A stretch of DNA of 64,000 bases from Metarhizium brunneum (taxonomy: Eukaryota > Ascomycota > Sordariomycetes > Hypocreales > Clavicipitaceae): positions 7,414,351 through 7,478,350 of the forward strand of contig NC_089423.1 of NCBI RefSeq assembly GCF_013426205.1. Reading direction: 5' to 3'. The position numbers were made by a program, and so were the translations under genes. A model generated the notes under the pieces. It was not told the DNA's origin. It saw nothing but the letters and a program-made list of their open reading frames with translations, and searched no databases. Numbering within the stretch: position 1 is the stretch's first letter; each line of letters begins with the position of its first letter. Positions 23,008 to 34,989 of this stretch are shown here, piece after piece.

Positions 23008-26000
23008 CTACCTCTCCAAGCCTATTGAGTCCGTCACTAGGTAGTCTACTCTGATCGTGTTGCGTAGCAGCTGTAGCAATATTATCCGTATACCAAAGGT
23101 CTTGATTAACCAGTTGCCTAACTCAGCTACTACAAGACTGTCCATCCCGTAGCGGGAGATACGCTTTGCCGCGTCAATCTCATTTTTATCAAGGCTGATA
23201 AGCTCGGCGAATTTTTTGCTAATTGCTTTGCGTGCAATTACTGCCTTTTCCGCAGAGGAAGATGACCCGAAAATATCCGAGGGAACCGACGACGCGTCAT
23301 GTAAGCGGTTTGGATCGGGACTTCGTGCCTGGTCTGAAATGGCTTGCGCAATAACTTGAAAACGGGCATTTTTGTGCCATACAAGGTCGTCCATACGACC
23401 ATTCTCCATGTGATGTACAAGGCGAGCTGGTTCTAGCCCAGAAACAACTTGGGCCGCCGAGCAGGGGTCAATTTGAAATGGGGAAATATGTTGTGCGGAT
23501 GCTACCGACGGCTGACACATTAGCCCTCAAAGAGCTGCAAGAATTCAGTTTTTGATAATCCGTCCAGCCTTTGGCCGCCCCAATTTCGGAGACAAGACCA
23601 ATACCGAGAGCTGTAGCAGGGAGCCCTTGTGTTAAGCGGAATCAAGCAAAGGCATCCTGGAAGCTATTCCCCGCGCTATACACTGCTTGAGTGTTAGTCC
23701 CGATTGTCCCTCCGATCGAAGAAGTCATGGTAAAGAAATCTAGGTCGAGTTGCTTTGTTGCGTTATGAAGGTTAATGGATCCAAAGACTTTTAGGGATAG
23801 GCCAGCATAAACATGGCTATGGCTTATGTGTTCAAAAAGTCCATCCTGATAGTAACTTAGACAGAGAAATGGAATCGCTACATGAATTTACTTTTTGCAC
23901 CATTGCGGTGTGCACCACTCCCTTGAGCCATCTCTTGTCTCAAATGGGATTGACAACCTCTTTAACAGCAGCTTCGTCTGTAATGCTACATCGAATGACC
24001 TCGGGCTCGGCTCCCATCCTGCGAAGATCCTCTATAACAGATACAGCTTCGGGCTTGTCAAGGCCTGAACGAAAAATGAATACAAGATGTCGAGCACCTT
24101 TTTTGACCATCCATACTGCTAAACTTCGCCCACGCCCCCCCCAAAGCCCCAACTAGGAGATACGTAGCCATCGGATCAGACGAAATAAGGTCTGCAGCCC
24201 TTACTACCTACATATAAATTAGCATAGTCCCGAAAAGAAATGAACATGACAACAAGACCAAGGACGTCATCCTGGGGTACGTTGTCTTGGGGTCAGTAAA
24301 TGTAATGACAACCTTTCCGACATGGGTACCCTCGGAAAAGAAAGACATTGCAGATTCAAGCTGCGAAATATCATTTCTTGTAATATTATTAATAGGGCTG
24401 ATTGCTCCTTTCCTCCAAAACTCCGTAAGTTCGCCTGCTAGGCTAGGGTTGCTAGTTAGCGTACAACTTTGACATGTCGATCAGAGAAAAGGGGGCTTGA
24501 ATACCTGGCAATCAAGGACAACGTCTGACGATAGAGTAGGTCTATATCAAACGAGGAAAAGGTGGCATTCCTCTTGAAGACGTCAAGGGCTAGAATACTC
24601 GACTCTAGGGCGTTGAATCTGCTCACATTGATGAATCGCACTTGAGGCGCAATGCACGTCCACTGTTCCTGCAAAGAGTCACCCCCTAAAGCGCTGCCCA
24701 GGATAACATCGATGCCATTTGGCTTTGTTGCCTGCATAACTCGTTTTACCGCAGCAGCATCTCGCGAGCCGAAGACATGCGTGGGTGATAGCCCAAATTC
24801 TTCTACGAGCATCTCGCGGTTTTTTTCAGTTCCGGCCGTGGCAAAAATATCCGCGCCCAAGTATTGAGCAATATATATCGCGGCTATACCAAGACCTCCT
24901 GATGCAGATTGAATTAGAACTGTTTCACCCTTGCGCAGGCGCCCTAGATGATGCAAAGCATAGATTGATGTCGTGTAGGATAGTAGCATCGACGCTGCAT
25001 GGATAAGTGACTTGCCATCGGGAACCTGGGCTATTGCACCGGCCGGCGATCGTGCATACTTTCCCATTTTGGCACGGATAAACCTAAACACGGGATCCCC
25101 GACCTTTAACGTGCCTATTCCGGGGCCGATCGCGGATATTTCACCGGATCCTTCGCTACTCGGGAAGTCGCAATCATATCTTCCGGTGGTAACAGCAATA
25201 TCTGTTGGGCCTTTTCCGTGTAACAGGGTTCGGTGATTTCAACCAGTGCGAGCTTGCCTGCCGGCTTCAACAATTTCCGAATACGAGTTAATACTTCGAC
25301 TGGATCATAATCTTGGCCGATGCCTCCGGTGGCTATGACGAGGTCAAACGAATATTCTTCAAGGCCCTGCGCTATTGGGTCGCTGCTGATATCTGGTAGG
25401 CGAAACGATACACTATTTCAAGGCCCCTGAAACCTATTTTGTGCTCTTGCTAAACACTACTTTGTTGAGTCTGTGCACAAATAGTGTGAAAAGAGCTTGT
25501 ACGGCCGATTCGCTGCCAAGGTGTCTAATGTCGCCGCCGTCACCTCGCCGCTTCCCGCACCGACTTCCAAAACGCGCATCCTTGGAGCCTTGTGTGCGGA
25601 AAGGCCAAGTATTTGTCGTAGCATGGTATAAGCTCCTTGCATTATAACGCCTGATGCACCACAACAGTTATGGAATAAACCGTGTTCCATCGCAAGCTGT
25701 GGACCATTCGTGTTGCCAGACAGAATATGGTATAGATTGTCATACAACAATTTGGTAGACCTGGCTTCAGATACACCCTTTAGTTTTGAAAATAACAGTT
25801 ACTTTGCCTCATTTCTCTTCTCCGCACATAAAAGCAACATCTCTCTAAACATTTGACATTTAGAACATGAGGCTTGAACCTAGGCCATGAATTTGTCATG
25901 ATATCGTTGGGCTATGTTGGGGGAAGTGAGCGTTTCAAAGGATAAATAAGTAGTTGCAAGGGTAGCAGCAAAAAAGTCTATCGAGATTATCCAGCTGAAT

Positions 26001-27880
26001 TTGCGAAACTCCGTTGGGGGGAACAAAAAGAGCTCTTGCTTGCTTATTGTTCAGCGTGTTGATATCAATATTTGCGACTGGCCGCCAATACAGCTCGCAG
26101 AGGGAGTTTAATGTCGAAGTTATTGCTTGAGATACTCCATCATGGGCAACACATTTCATCTCTACAATTTGTAGCAAGACCTTGACAGATTTGGAGCACA
26201 GTGGTATCTTCATATATACGCCCCGTGAACCCACCAGCTCCCCACTACATATTCCCCAACCCGTCCCGTCATCATTCTCTTCGTTCGTATCTGGAACCGG
26301 AATAGAGAGATTGTCTGCAGCGACGGGAATGAAAGCCTTCTTCGCGTTTTCAACTTTTCCCGAGTGGCATGAGACCAGGCCGAGCTGAATACAGCTATCA
26401 AGGGTTCTTGGGTGAATCATGTAAGCCGACTCGCCTCCTGTGATGCTATCTGCTGTGGATTTAAGGGAGACGTTGGCAGCAACAACGTTGGACGTCCGAT
26501 AGGCTCTCAGGTTAGAAAGACATTGGAAGGCGGAATCATGTTTAACACCAAACTCAGAGAATCTGTCGTGCCAGCGTTCGACATCGAGCGATCGAGACCG
26601 AGAATCAATTTCTATCCGCTGATAGAACTCAGCTGTTGTCTCCGTACACTCCGTACGAACAAGTCCAGAGCAATGCTGTGTCCACACAGCATCGCCCGTG
26701 GCGGATCTACTACCACGTCCAGGCGCCGTCGAGGAAATGGTGAATCTATGCCATGCTGACATGTTATTACCTGCATTTGCAAGTGTAGTCCGTTCCAGGT
26801 TCAGCACAGTCTCAACACCGTCTTCATCATTCCTGACATGCAGAGCTGATTGTATTGTGACATTGTGTGGCTTGAACAAAGTAATCTTCTGCGAGGTTTC
26901 TGCCTCACGGTGGATCTGAGAGATGGCTTCGACTGTTGGTCTCATAAGGGATTAATGTTACTAGTAACAGGGTGCAAATCGTATATATTTAAAAGTCTAA
27001 GGAAAAAGAAGCTATTACCTACGTACAGCCCGATATCGTGGCCTTTATAGTTGGAGTTATTGCCCTGGGTGACCCCTATTGCGGACCGCCCCACAGACCC
27101 GGCTGGTGGTGCCGAAATAGAATAATATTAATCCAACTAATCAGGGTGGTTACAGGCCGGAGCAGATTGGTCCGACCGAACAACGCCACATCGTGGGCCA
27201 ATAATTATCACAACATCGATAGCCATGGTAATATAAGCTGCTGCCGGAACAACCACATGAGGGATAAATTTATGGTCTGCTATCCAGGGTAAGTCCCTGA
27301 TTCGCAATATGTTGCGCCACCAGGGGTGGGATTTGGAGCAACCGATTATTCTAGACCCAAGCAGCTCATGACGTGGATGGCTGCGCATTCTACACTCCTT
27401 GCTCAACCGATTCTTAAAATATATTGGCTTTTCCGAGTACGTAAAACTGTACTGCTGCATATCAACACAGGGGTAGCCGTGTAGGAGATGGAGTTTGCCT
27501 GCACGCATTTTCTGTGTTGCATTCACCGCAACCAGATTTATTGGGGTATTCTGAACGAAGAAGTTGCCCACCAAGTTGAGAATGCTGACAACATCGTCAT
27601 TATCGCGTCGAAGGGAAGCAAGGCAGAGAGGGAGGCCAGTCCCCCGGTGCTCGTCAAGGTGTGTGCTGATTTGCTTCAAGGAGCCGCTTAATGCAGGATG
27701 AGGTCCAACGTCTATAAAAAGCTTTACCGATTCGTATTGACTAACAGTCGCAAGCTTCTGAATGGCCTGCGAGAATAGAACTGGAGATTCCAGGTTGCGC
27801 TGCCAGTACCCAGGATGAGACGCATCGGCTTCCTCCTCTGGAGAAACGGACGAGACCCATCTCACATTGTATATTAGTAG
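23008..27880 (-). pseudogene. Remnant of a highly reducing PKS (AT end-DH-MT-ER-KR-ACP)
   Basis: Read on the minus strand, domain pieces occur in canonical order. AT C-terminus: PGYWQRNLESPVLF and DVGPHPAL near 27750-27820. DH N-terminus: DHKFIPHVVVPAAAY near 27250. DH C-terminus: MIHPRTLDSC near 26410. C-methyltransferase: VLEVGAGSG near 25560, continuing with DLVIATGGIGQDYDP near 25330. ER: IQSASGGLG near 24890. KR: 24150-23560. ACP: RYGMDSLV near 23140. The KS and most of the AT are gone, pieces lie in different frames with stops between them, and a solo LTR interrupts the DH. In the KR the frame changes inside a G run near 24140. This cannot encode a working synthase. The intact gene would have been a C-methylating, fully reducing PKS, distinct from the PKS-NRPS at 3-14 kb, which has no ER. 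Confidence 0.9.
26934..27215 (-). mobile_element. Solo LTR inserted in the DH domain of the PKS remnant
   Basis: On the minus strand the 282-bp unit starts TGTTGTGATA and ends GACCAACA, the TG...CA ends of a retrotransposon LTR. Five-base flanks match: TCGAC at 26929-26933 and TCGAT at 27216-27220 on the plus strand, one C-to-T apart. Removing the unit and one flank restores the DH reading MAVEAISQIHREAE, which shows the insertion point exactly. A second copy lies at 58032-58315. No internal retrotransposon genes are present, so it is a solo LTR left after recombination. Confidence 0.88.
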
Positions 27881-28621
27881 TTTCCCCCCTCAGGAGACTA
27901 TTTGCTGACTTTGGACAAAAGCGGCCATTGCGGAGGCAAATCGTTCTCCGCGTTCAGGGTTTGCCATGAACCATTGATACGGAGAAGCGCCAAATCTAAG
28001 ATTAAAGGCGCTATGAGTGGCATGAGATGCGAATGGCTTCTTTGCAATCGAAGCGGCTGTTAAGGAAGAAGCTTCGAACATTTCGTCTGCCCTACAGCAA
28101 GCTTGTGAGTCATCGGGCCAGCGTAAATGCGAATACTTAGCTCAAGTGACTTACTGAATTGTCAATGCCGACGTTATATTCCTTTCCTGGGCGATAACTG
28201 CGGACATGGCGGTGTGCTCATATACGTCTTCCCTTACTGCTTGAAAACAGCGCTGTGAAGCCAACAACTTCATGATACGCCGTGTGCGATCGACATCCAT
28301 TCTCGAGGCGGAAGCTATATCTTGTATCATTATAGGTCGGTTAAGGGGAACAATAGTAATGTAACCGACGCGCAATGCAGCCTGCCAGGCGCCTAAATCA
28401 TGATGAGAGCAAAAGAAGATGCGCAACCATCGCATTGGTCCTTGAGCTAGGAGAATTAGGTCTTTTGCAATTTGACTCAGATCGGTACAAATATCGTCGT
28501 ATTTCTTGTCGGCTAGGTAGGCAGGGGAAAATGCCGTGAAATTGGGTTCATCGATCCCATGTGTCTCCAGGTAATCAACAAGTGCTTCACTCTGTCTAAG
28601 CGTCTCGCGGGCTTTCTGCAA
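27881..28621 (-). pseudogene. 5' part of an O-methyltransferase gene, truncated
   Basis: Two pieces (28621-28155 and 28091-about 27890) join in frame across a good 63-bp intron (28092-28154; GTAAGT...TGTAG). They give the N-terminal dimerisation and winged-helix region of a fungal O-methyltransferase (sterigmatocystin 8-O-methyltransferase type), with IASASRMDVDRTRRIMKLL and PYQWFMANPERGERFA. The SAM-binding half is absent: after AAFVQSQQIVS a stop occurs and the sequence passes directly into the AT end of the PKS remnant. The real start is unclear and the sequence upstream of 28621 also looks degraded. The gene cannot methylate anything. It was probably the neighbour of the PKS in an older cluster. 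Confidence 0.8.
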
Positions 28622-29449
28622 AATCAGCGACTAGAATCGCACAAGTAAGCTTCTCAACAACATTGACATTGGTGCTGGGGGCAGTATTGGAACCTTACAT
28701 TCTTGCTGGGGGCGTTCATCTTGATTGACGGTTTGGTTTGTTTGGTAGCTATATTTGTGGGATAATGACTTGCTCTGCCCACACAAGGCGTTTATGCGTG
28801 CATGGAAAAGCAAGGTGCTCAGTGTAGTACTTATAGAAGAAGCAGGGCACAGGTTTTCGCCGGCGAGTGTTACAGTAACCCAAGTTATCATTGAAGTGAG
28901 GCTTTGTCCTCCCCCTCTGTATTGGCATTGCGTGAGATGCACGGACTTACCCGTGCCTTGAAAGCAGGATAGAAGGCAAGCCAAGAGAGGGTTTTGTTTT
29001 ACAAGGTCGCTACATGTGTAGTGTAGTCTTCACAGATCAGATTGACACCTAACTATGTTGTGAGGCTACCGAAGCGATGGATTCGAGTGTCAATTCCACC
29101 CTCGTCGCCGAGCGGTAATACAATGTCTTACCCGGCCAGTTTAGGAAGCTCATTTTCGTCCATCTGCTTTAATCAGTCTTGTACGTCGAGTAATCAACTC
29201 AGTTACTGTGCAAGCAACCATTTGTGTGGGAGCCAACCGCTTTCCCCCGCACATGGCACGCCTTGCTGGACTAATGGAGCTGTCAAGCTGTGCGTGTAGG
29301 CTTATACGCCTTTATCGTAGAACGGGGTATTCTCACTCTAATTCGTTCCCGCATATTGCTCATATGCATACGCTTATTATACCATCCCTTGTTATTTTTC
29401 TAGTCCTCCGTCGCACCGCCTAGGTTATCAGAAACAGAAGACCCTACGG
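28622..29449. other. Degraded spacer
   Basis: No gene can be supported. It may hold the lost 5' end of the methyltransferase gene. Several short ORFs lack any motif. Confidence 0.35.
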
Positions 29450-29825
29450 CGAACACGGCAAGACAGCGACCATGGGCGGTGGTGATCTTTTGAAAATGGT
29501 AACTGATGCGCTTTGGGCTGCTAGAAGGCAGATCGTTACTAGCGTCTGCGAATGTACAACTCTCCTGGGACCTTGTCTAGGTGGCGGACACGGTATTCTT
29601 TAAGCTCGCCACGGACTTGTCGCAGACCGGTTTGTATTCATCAACGTGGATAAGGCTGACGGCACTTTGCAAAGCATTGATGCCGAGTCCGATGCTCGAC
29701 TTTGATGGGCCATGAAGGGTGCCGGACACAACTTTGGAATAGTCACTTCTGTCAGCTCCGAGATCTACAACGTCGCCCATAAGGACTGGGCGTGGCAGAC
29801 AATCATCTACTCTGGAGATCAAAAC
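29450..29825 (+). pseudogene. N-terminal-half fragment of a FAD-linked (BBE-like) oxidoreductase
   Basis: In one frame the sequence reads GGGHG near 29585, then RHGLVAD, then AMKGAGHNFGIVTS near 29709, then HKDWAWQT. These are the FAD-binding motifs of berberine-bridge-like oxidoreductases. Two in-frame stops interrupt it: TAA right after GGGHGIL, where the family has Gln (CAA to TAA), and TGA where a Trp precedes AMKGAGHN (TGG to TGA). Both fit RIP-type transitions. The substrate-binding and BBE C-terminal parts do not follow. Such enzymes are common in secondary-metabolite clusters, so it may come from the same lost cluster as the PKS remnant. Confidence 0.82.
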
Positions 29826-30329
29826 TACTTATTCTTCTTTAACAGCCCTTATCTTGATCCCGAGAGGGCTTGTCCAATATCCGCTTTTCCGCTAGCATCC
29901 AAGATTACGATGCTAAAGCGCGAGAGGCGGCGTATAAATTTATTTTTATCTACAATATAACGCATTTAGTGAGTCTTTGTATTTACCTTTTTGAAGGCTA
30001 CTCTGCGAAAGGTATCAAGGCTATTAATGACGCGTAAATAATATATTACGGTCTAAGAGCACAAAAAAAGTCTAGTGCAACTTAAATAAAGCGATTGTTT
30101 GAAGGAGAGTTAGAGCTTTTAAAGGAAGCTCTAACTCGAGCTACCTAAGTTCTAAAGTAGGGCTGTTCCCTTACACAAAGACTAAAGTCCTAGCACTTAT
30201 CCACGATCCGTCCTAATACCCTGAAACGAAATTACCCAGATCTTAGTTTATACTAATAGACTAAGTTAGAGTACAGTCCCAAGCACCAGCAAGACTCACG
30301 GGGATCAAGTGCCCTGTCTCTCACGCACA
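29826..30329. other. AT-leaning spacer
   Basis: No gene seen. It may contain unrecognisable remains of the FAD-oxidoreductase. Confidence 0.35.
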
Positions 30330-30611
30330 CTAACCCCCCATTTGGAGAACAAGTCCACGGATAGCCCCATCGTCTTCCGGCGACATCGCATTTATTATGT
30401 CACTGGGACAAGCCGCACGCACACTGTTGTAGTGCGCTTCGTAGCATTGGTGTGCGTTTCGCTGGTCTAAGCAAGTCACGTAACCCTTTAACGCCCCACG
30501 ACACCGAGGGTAATGATCGTTTGTCCCGCCACTAGAGGCATCCGTCGCGATAGCTGGCTGTGCAGCCGAAATCAGGAACACAACTCCGCAAAGCTTAGAG
30601 AAGAGGAACAT
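30330..30611 (-). CDS. Small secreted cysteine-containing protein
   Basis: 93 residues, single exon, with a clear start. The N-terminus (MFLFSKLCGVVFLISAAQPA) is a typical signal peptide with likely cleavage after the ATA or IATA region near residue 22. The mature part of about 70 residues has four cysteines (PRCRG, VTCLD, HQCYE, AACPS), compatible with two disulphides, and no membrane segment. Small secreted proteins of this kind in subtelomeres are often effector candidates in plant- or insect-associated fungi. I do not recognise a family. The ORF is intact although it is surrounded by decayed sequence. Confidence 0.62.
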   Translation of the reverse strand: MFLFSKLCGVVFLISAAQPAIATDASSGGTNDHYPRCRGALKGYVTCLDQRNAHQCYEAHYNSVRAACPSDIINAMSPEDDGAIRGLVLQMGG

Positions 30612-30724
30612 GTTGAGTTGATACTGTATTGGCTCCTAGCCTGGGTACTCTTGAAATTCTTTTGAAAATAGAAGCGGATCTTAGAAGTGCGTTAATAGGA
30701 ATAATTCCGAATTCAAGGTTTTTA

Positions 30725-30985
30725 GGATAAGAGTTAGAGTTAGAAATCTCACAGAAAAGGGTAGAGTTGATTTGTAGAAGACTGTAAGCGATAGTACACT
30801 AGAAGATTTCCTTAGAAAACCGCTAGTTTCGCTGTGTGTAGCTTATTAGGGTAAGAAGTGTTAGGGAACGCGGGGGGAAGGTACGCCTTATATAGACGAT
30901 TTGGGCGGGAAGAGCCTTCCCTGCCCGTCTTATTCTATCTTTTTAAGCAGCAACTTTACTATATGCCTCTTCGTGATAAATTTAG
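30725..30985 (+). repeat. Decayed internal copy of the telomere-adjacent sequence, with degenerate telomere units
   Basis: The stretch begins with GAGTTAGAGTTAGAAATCTC, a degenerate form of the interstitial telomere tract and AATCTC seen at 63396-63412. It then follows 63407-63650 in the same orientation. Shared words include GAACGCGGGGGGA, GGGCGGGAAGAGCCTTCCC and GAAGATTTCCT. Differences are mostly C-to-T and G-to-A, so it is an older, RIP-affected copy. Confidence 0.85.
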
Positions 30986-33580
30986 CATAACCAGTTTGAA
31001 AGTGATTTATGGCATGTTTATAGTGGGGGGGAGGGGGGATCTACATGTAAGGACAAGGCATCTCCACAAGAACCTAGAAGTACCCTAGTATAACCCTGTA
31101 GAATGCTGAAAGATATATCTAAATGACCTGACGCCAGCTATCAACTAGCTAGGTTATCTGGTCACTGACCAAGTTATTGAACTGCCGATTCCAGCTGCCG
31201 AGTTTGCAAGAACGTAGCTAGAGTTCTTCGCTGATGTCCGTGGAGATTGATGGACCTCGGCGCTGCACTCAGTCCGGTTTGTATAAGTCAGATTTATTTC
31301 GCCCAAGTTGCCACACGCAACTATATGATCGCAAGCTCGGGGCTCGTTGCTCTCTCCTTTTCCTCTTTCATTTTATCCATTTTTAGCGCGTGAAAATGCG
31401 ACTTATACGTAGTAGTTGTTAAGTAGCCTGTACTAAGTTTTATATTGTGTTGTAATTTATATCTCGCGTGATTTATCCCGACTCGTAATAATATAAAATA
31501 AGATTGAAAGTAGAATTTTAAGCCTCTACAGTTATTTGAGTAACCGACCTTTGCCACACCCTAGTAGCATAGATGCAGGATTCTGCGTCAACTAATACTA
31601 ATTATAGATTGTAACTTGCCTCCCTTGACATGAAACCCTGACAGGGAGGCATAGCTTAGCCGCCAGCTTGTATAGCAGGGTTATTAGGCTGCCGTCACGC
31701 TACCGCGTCCCGGCGCTGGCGCAACTTAGCTGGGTGCTTCGCAGGGATTCCACGCGTCCTCACCGAGTTCACGATTAGGTAGCTTTCACACTTATACCTC
31801 AAAATACGTAAGCGCGAAACAGATAAATCGGCTATAGTATATTGCTCTATTAATTATACCTACTAATCCCCGTTGCTAGGGGCTTATTATCTCAACTCGG
31901 CACCTTCTAACAAGAGAAGGTCTGGCTGGAACGACAAGTTGGCAGGCTACGCTTAGCTCGCCAATAAGTGCCTCGCGGCCTTGTCATCAGACCGCCTTAT
32001 CCTTACAACGGTATTAGCAGGGACAATAATACTTTGTCGTATAGGCTTGTAAAATAGCTTTGGTTTGCTCTAGGATCAGGCACCCTAGGATCCCACTCTT
32101 AATAAATATTACCTTGTCCATGTCCTATACAACCGCGACTTATACACCACGACTACTAGCGCTGTTTGCTGTACTAGCAACACTAACTTGGATTGCGCTG
32201 CTACTTGTGATGGTTTCACGTCAAGGAGGGCTTAGTAAAAGTATTTAAGTAAATTGTATTTCTAGGCTAAGTTTATACTGGATTTGATATATAAAACGTA
32301 GTGCAAGTAAGAGAAATATTAAAAAAGCAGCTTCCTTGCAATCAAAATAAGAAAGGAGTATCACGTGCGTGCGCCGGGACCCACTAACATGACACGCGAA
32401 CTATTACCTTTTCCTATTCTGATACCAAGTGGAGACGTGTTAAAGCCGATAAAAGCCTATAAAAGATTCCAATTCAGAGTCGTAGCCTCACAGTAAGGTC
32501 CTATTAGCTAGTACTATACGAATAACGTCATGCAAAATCATCGACCTATATACTTTAGAACGTACAAGACGCCCAGTAGCAAACAAATAACTTACAAGTT
32601 GTAGGCTGATAATAGCGTCGCTCCAGTTTCAAAAACCATGCGCTAATTCCCAGGTCGGGATTTTCGTGTGATTCATGGTTCTAGTTTCAGTATAATCATG
32701 CCAGAATGCATTAATCTATCTCGTTCCCAAGCGGCTAGACAGGATCTGTGCCCCTCCCCCCACTTCTTTTTCTGGTCTTATTATGCAGGGCTAGAGAGCG
32801 GGTAGTTTAATGAGAATCCTGGGCGGGGTAGGACGTACAGACTGTGTAATTCGAAGCGGTATCTCTTAGGGCGAGCTAATATATTGTACTGAAGGGTGCT
32901 CTTTATACAGTACTTCCAAGGTCGCTGCCTTGCTGTATAAACTGCTTTATGCCTTGAGGAACGAACCTGAAATGGATATAGCGGCATAAATGTAGTTGCC
33001 GGCCGTAGAACCAGACATATGTGTTTCTAAATACTCCGTTAAGGTCGGTGGTAGAAGGAAAACAGAAAGACTCGTAGTGCCTTGAGGGATAATGCTTCCC
33101 CAACACCGCGTCAATATCGAACCGAGCTGTAATATTCTCATCTGCACGATAAGACTTGGCTTAGGCATGTTAGGTGTTGGTAAACGACATGGAGCATTCT
33201 GACTCAACGCTCCTTCCCCAGGTGGTCATTTCCTGGAGGCTGAGGCCTTTGTGTCTTTCCACTCCGGCAACCTCATCCGAGCACGTATTGCAAGCCGGCT
33301 GGTCCAAGACGTGTGCCTACACCCAAGCGGCCGCAGAGATCTTGTCTTGTCTAGCATTCGTAGTATCCTGCAGGCCTCGGCGGAGCGTATGCACGCCCTA
33401 CTATGTCGAGTGTAGCCTAGGGTTAGGGTGAAAGAGTCTGATTGGGGCTACAGTTTGCATTGATGTTAGTGGACAATTGTTATCGTGGATAACAAACCTG
33501 CACATGTGTGCACCTAGCATTATTAGAGATACTATATAATAAGAATAGCTCAACCCACCCTTAAGCCCAAGGATGCAATG
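30986..33580. other. Gene-poor, partly AT-rich stretch
   Basis: 2.6 kb with no recognisable domain on either strand. An ORF at 32060-32248 (plus) has one hydrophobic segment (LLALFAVLATLTWIALLLVM) but no support as a gene. A two-unit telomere-like word occurs near 33417. The sequence looks like decayed repeat DNA. Confidence 0.4.
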
Positions 33581-34989
33581 CTAAAAACCATGCTTCTCTA
33601 GCCACTGTATCAATTCCGCTTCCGTCTTTGCCCGCATCTCTGCTCGTTTCTTATCGTCAAACTGCTTGAGCATAGATTCGTTGCCAAGGTTATATGGACA
33701 AAGTAGTGCTTGCAAGTGGAGGAGATCGCGGATCTCGTCCACACCACGAATGTTACAGGGAGACACCACCCCACACTTCTTCATTGCCGTACTCCACGCC
33801 TTGGCAACTTGCCACTGCTCGACGGATTCCTTATCTAGGTTAGGGGGTGGCCATGTAAAGTCTCCAGAGAGGATTGCCGCCTCGATCTCCTTACCCTCTT
33901 GGCGTATATTCCCACCGACGTCTTGAAGGCTGCACATGAACTCGTCAAGAGGGTTGGAGATGTAAGACCAGTCAAAGTCCAGGATAGCTGTTAATTTCTT
34001 AGTATCCTTGTCGAATAGCATATTGTTCGTCTCTGTGACGTTGTCAGTCAACAGATAGCTACCCTGAAACGGTGTATACGTACTGAAGTCTCCGTGTATC
34101 AAGTTCTTTTGATGCAGATCGACATCACTGAGAATTTTTCCAGGGCCATTAGCGGCAAGAAACTTTTCAATCCTCGTGTCTACACCATTATGCTTCCAGC
34201 CCTGAATCACCGGGCTCTGGGCGACTTCTTGGAGTTGCCCCCGTAGTTTGCTAACCCTCCATTCGGCATATGATTTTACGGGTTCGCCTGCGCGGAGAGG
34301 CGCCTGTCCGCTCACAATTCGTCCTTTGGAGTCAAATGTAACCCCGCCAAATTTTGTAGCGCCTTCTGGCAATTCGACTGTCTGAATTGCTTTCAGAACG
34401 TTAGCCATCTGCTCCAGGATCTGCTCCTTATCCTGCATCTTGAGTGACGAGAATTCAGAGTCCAAGTCAACACCAGTTCTTAGTTCAGATATAATCCACC
34501 CGAAACTCTTTTCATTGACGGCATTGGTGATTGTGGTTGGCATCCAGGCGTAAACAGCTGGGACTAACTGGGGGAGTCCGGCATGCGCCATGGACTGGCG
34601 AACAAGATACTGCACTGCTACGTCATTCTCTACGCGGTTGGTATTGTTAATTCCAGTGGCCGCTGGGTTGCTAAGCTTGATAACAATGACAGATATGCCA
34701 TCAGAGGGGGCCTGAGTGGTGCCAGGCTGAGTGCCTGGGAACGAGGAGGATAGGGCTGGAGTTGCTAGCTCTACTTTAAACAAGTAGTTATTGAATGGGT
34801 ACAGGTATTCTTCACTGTATGCCAGAGTCGAGATATTCAAAGCCTACAAGAAACGCAATTAGCGAATGGGCAGTCAAATTCTGCCTCGTGGCAACAATAT
34901 TCACTAACCCGGAGGTCATGGCTTTGCAGGATTTGCTCAACCACAGCAAGCCGCCGCTGAAAGCCCCGTTGGCTGACATTAAGAACCAT
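33581..34989 (-). CDS. APH-family phosphotransferase-like protein
   Basis: Two exons: 34989-34909 and 34843-33581, with a 65-bp intron (GTTAGT donor, TTGTAG acceptor), encoding 447 residues. The protein kinase-like fold of the APH (aminoglycoside/choline kinase-like) family is indicated by the catalytic segment NLIHGDFS, a downstream Asn in NNMLFD and the metal-binding ILDFDWSYISNP. Fungi have large families of such proteins with unknown substrates, and many lie in subtelomeres. The N-terminal lobe contains AYSEEYLYPFNNYLFKVEL, typical of this group. The frame is undamaged, so the gene is probably functional. The substrate (small molecule or protein) cannot be inferred from the neighbours. 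Confidence 0.8.

Noticed and set aside
32060..32248. Short ORF with one hydrophobic helix
   Set aside because: 62 codons, no family, no splice support, in a decayed region; not reported as a gene.
33410..33428. Two telomere-like units inside the window
   Set aside because: Only about 11 bp (TAGGGTTAGGG) and no flanking similarity to the telomere-adjacent sequence; compatible with chance.
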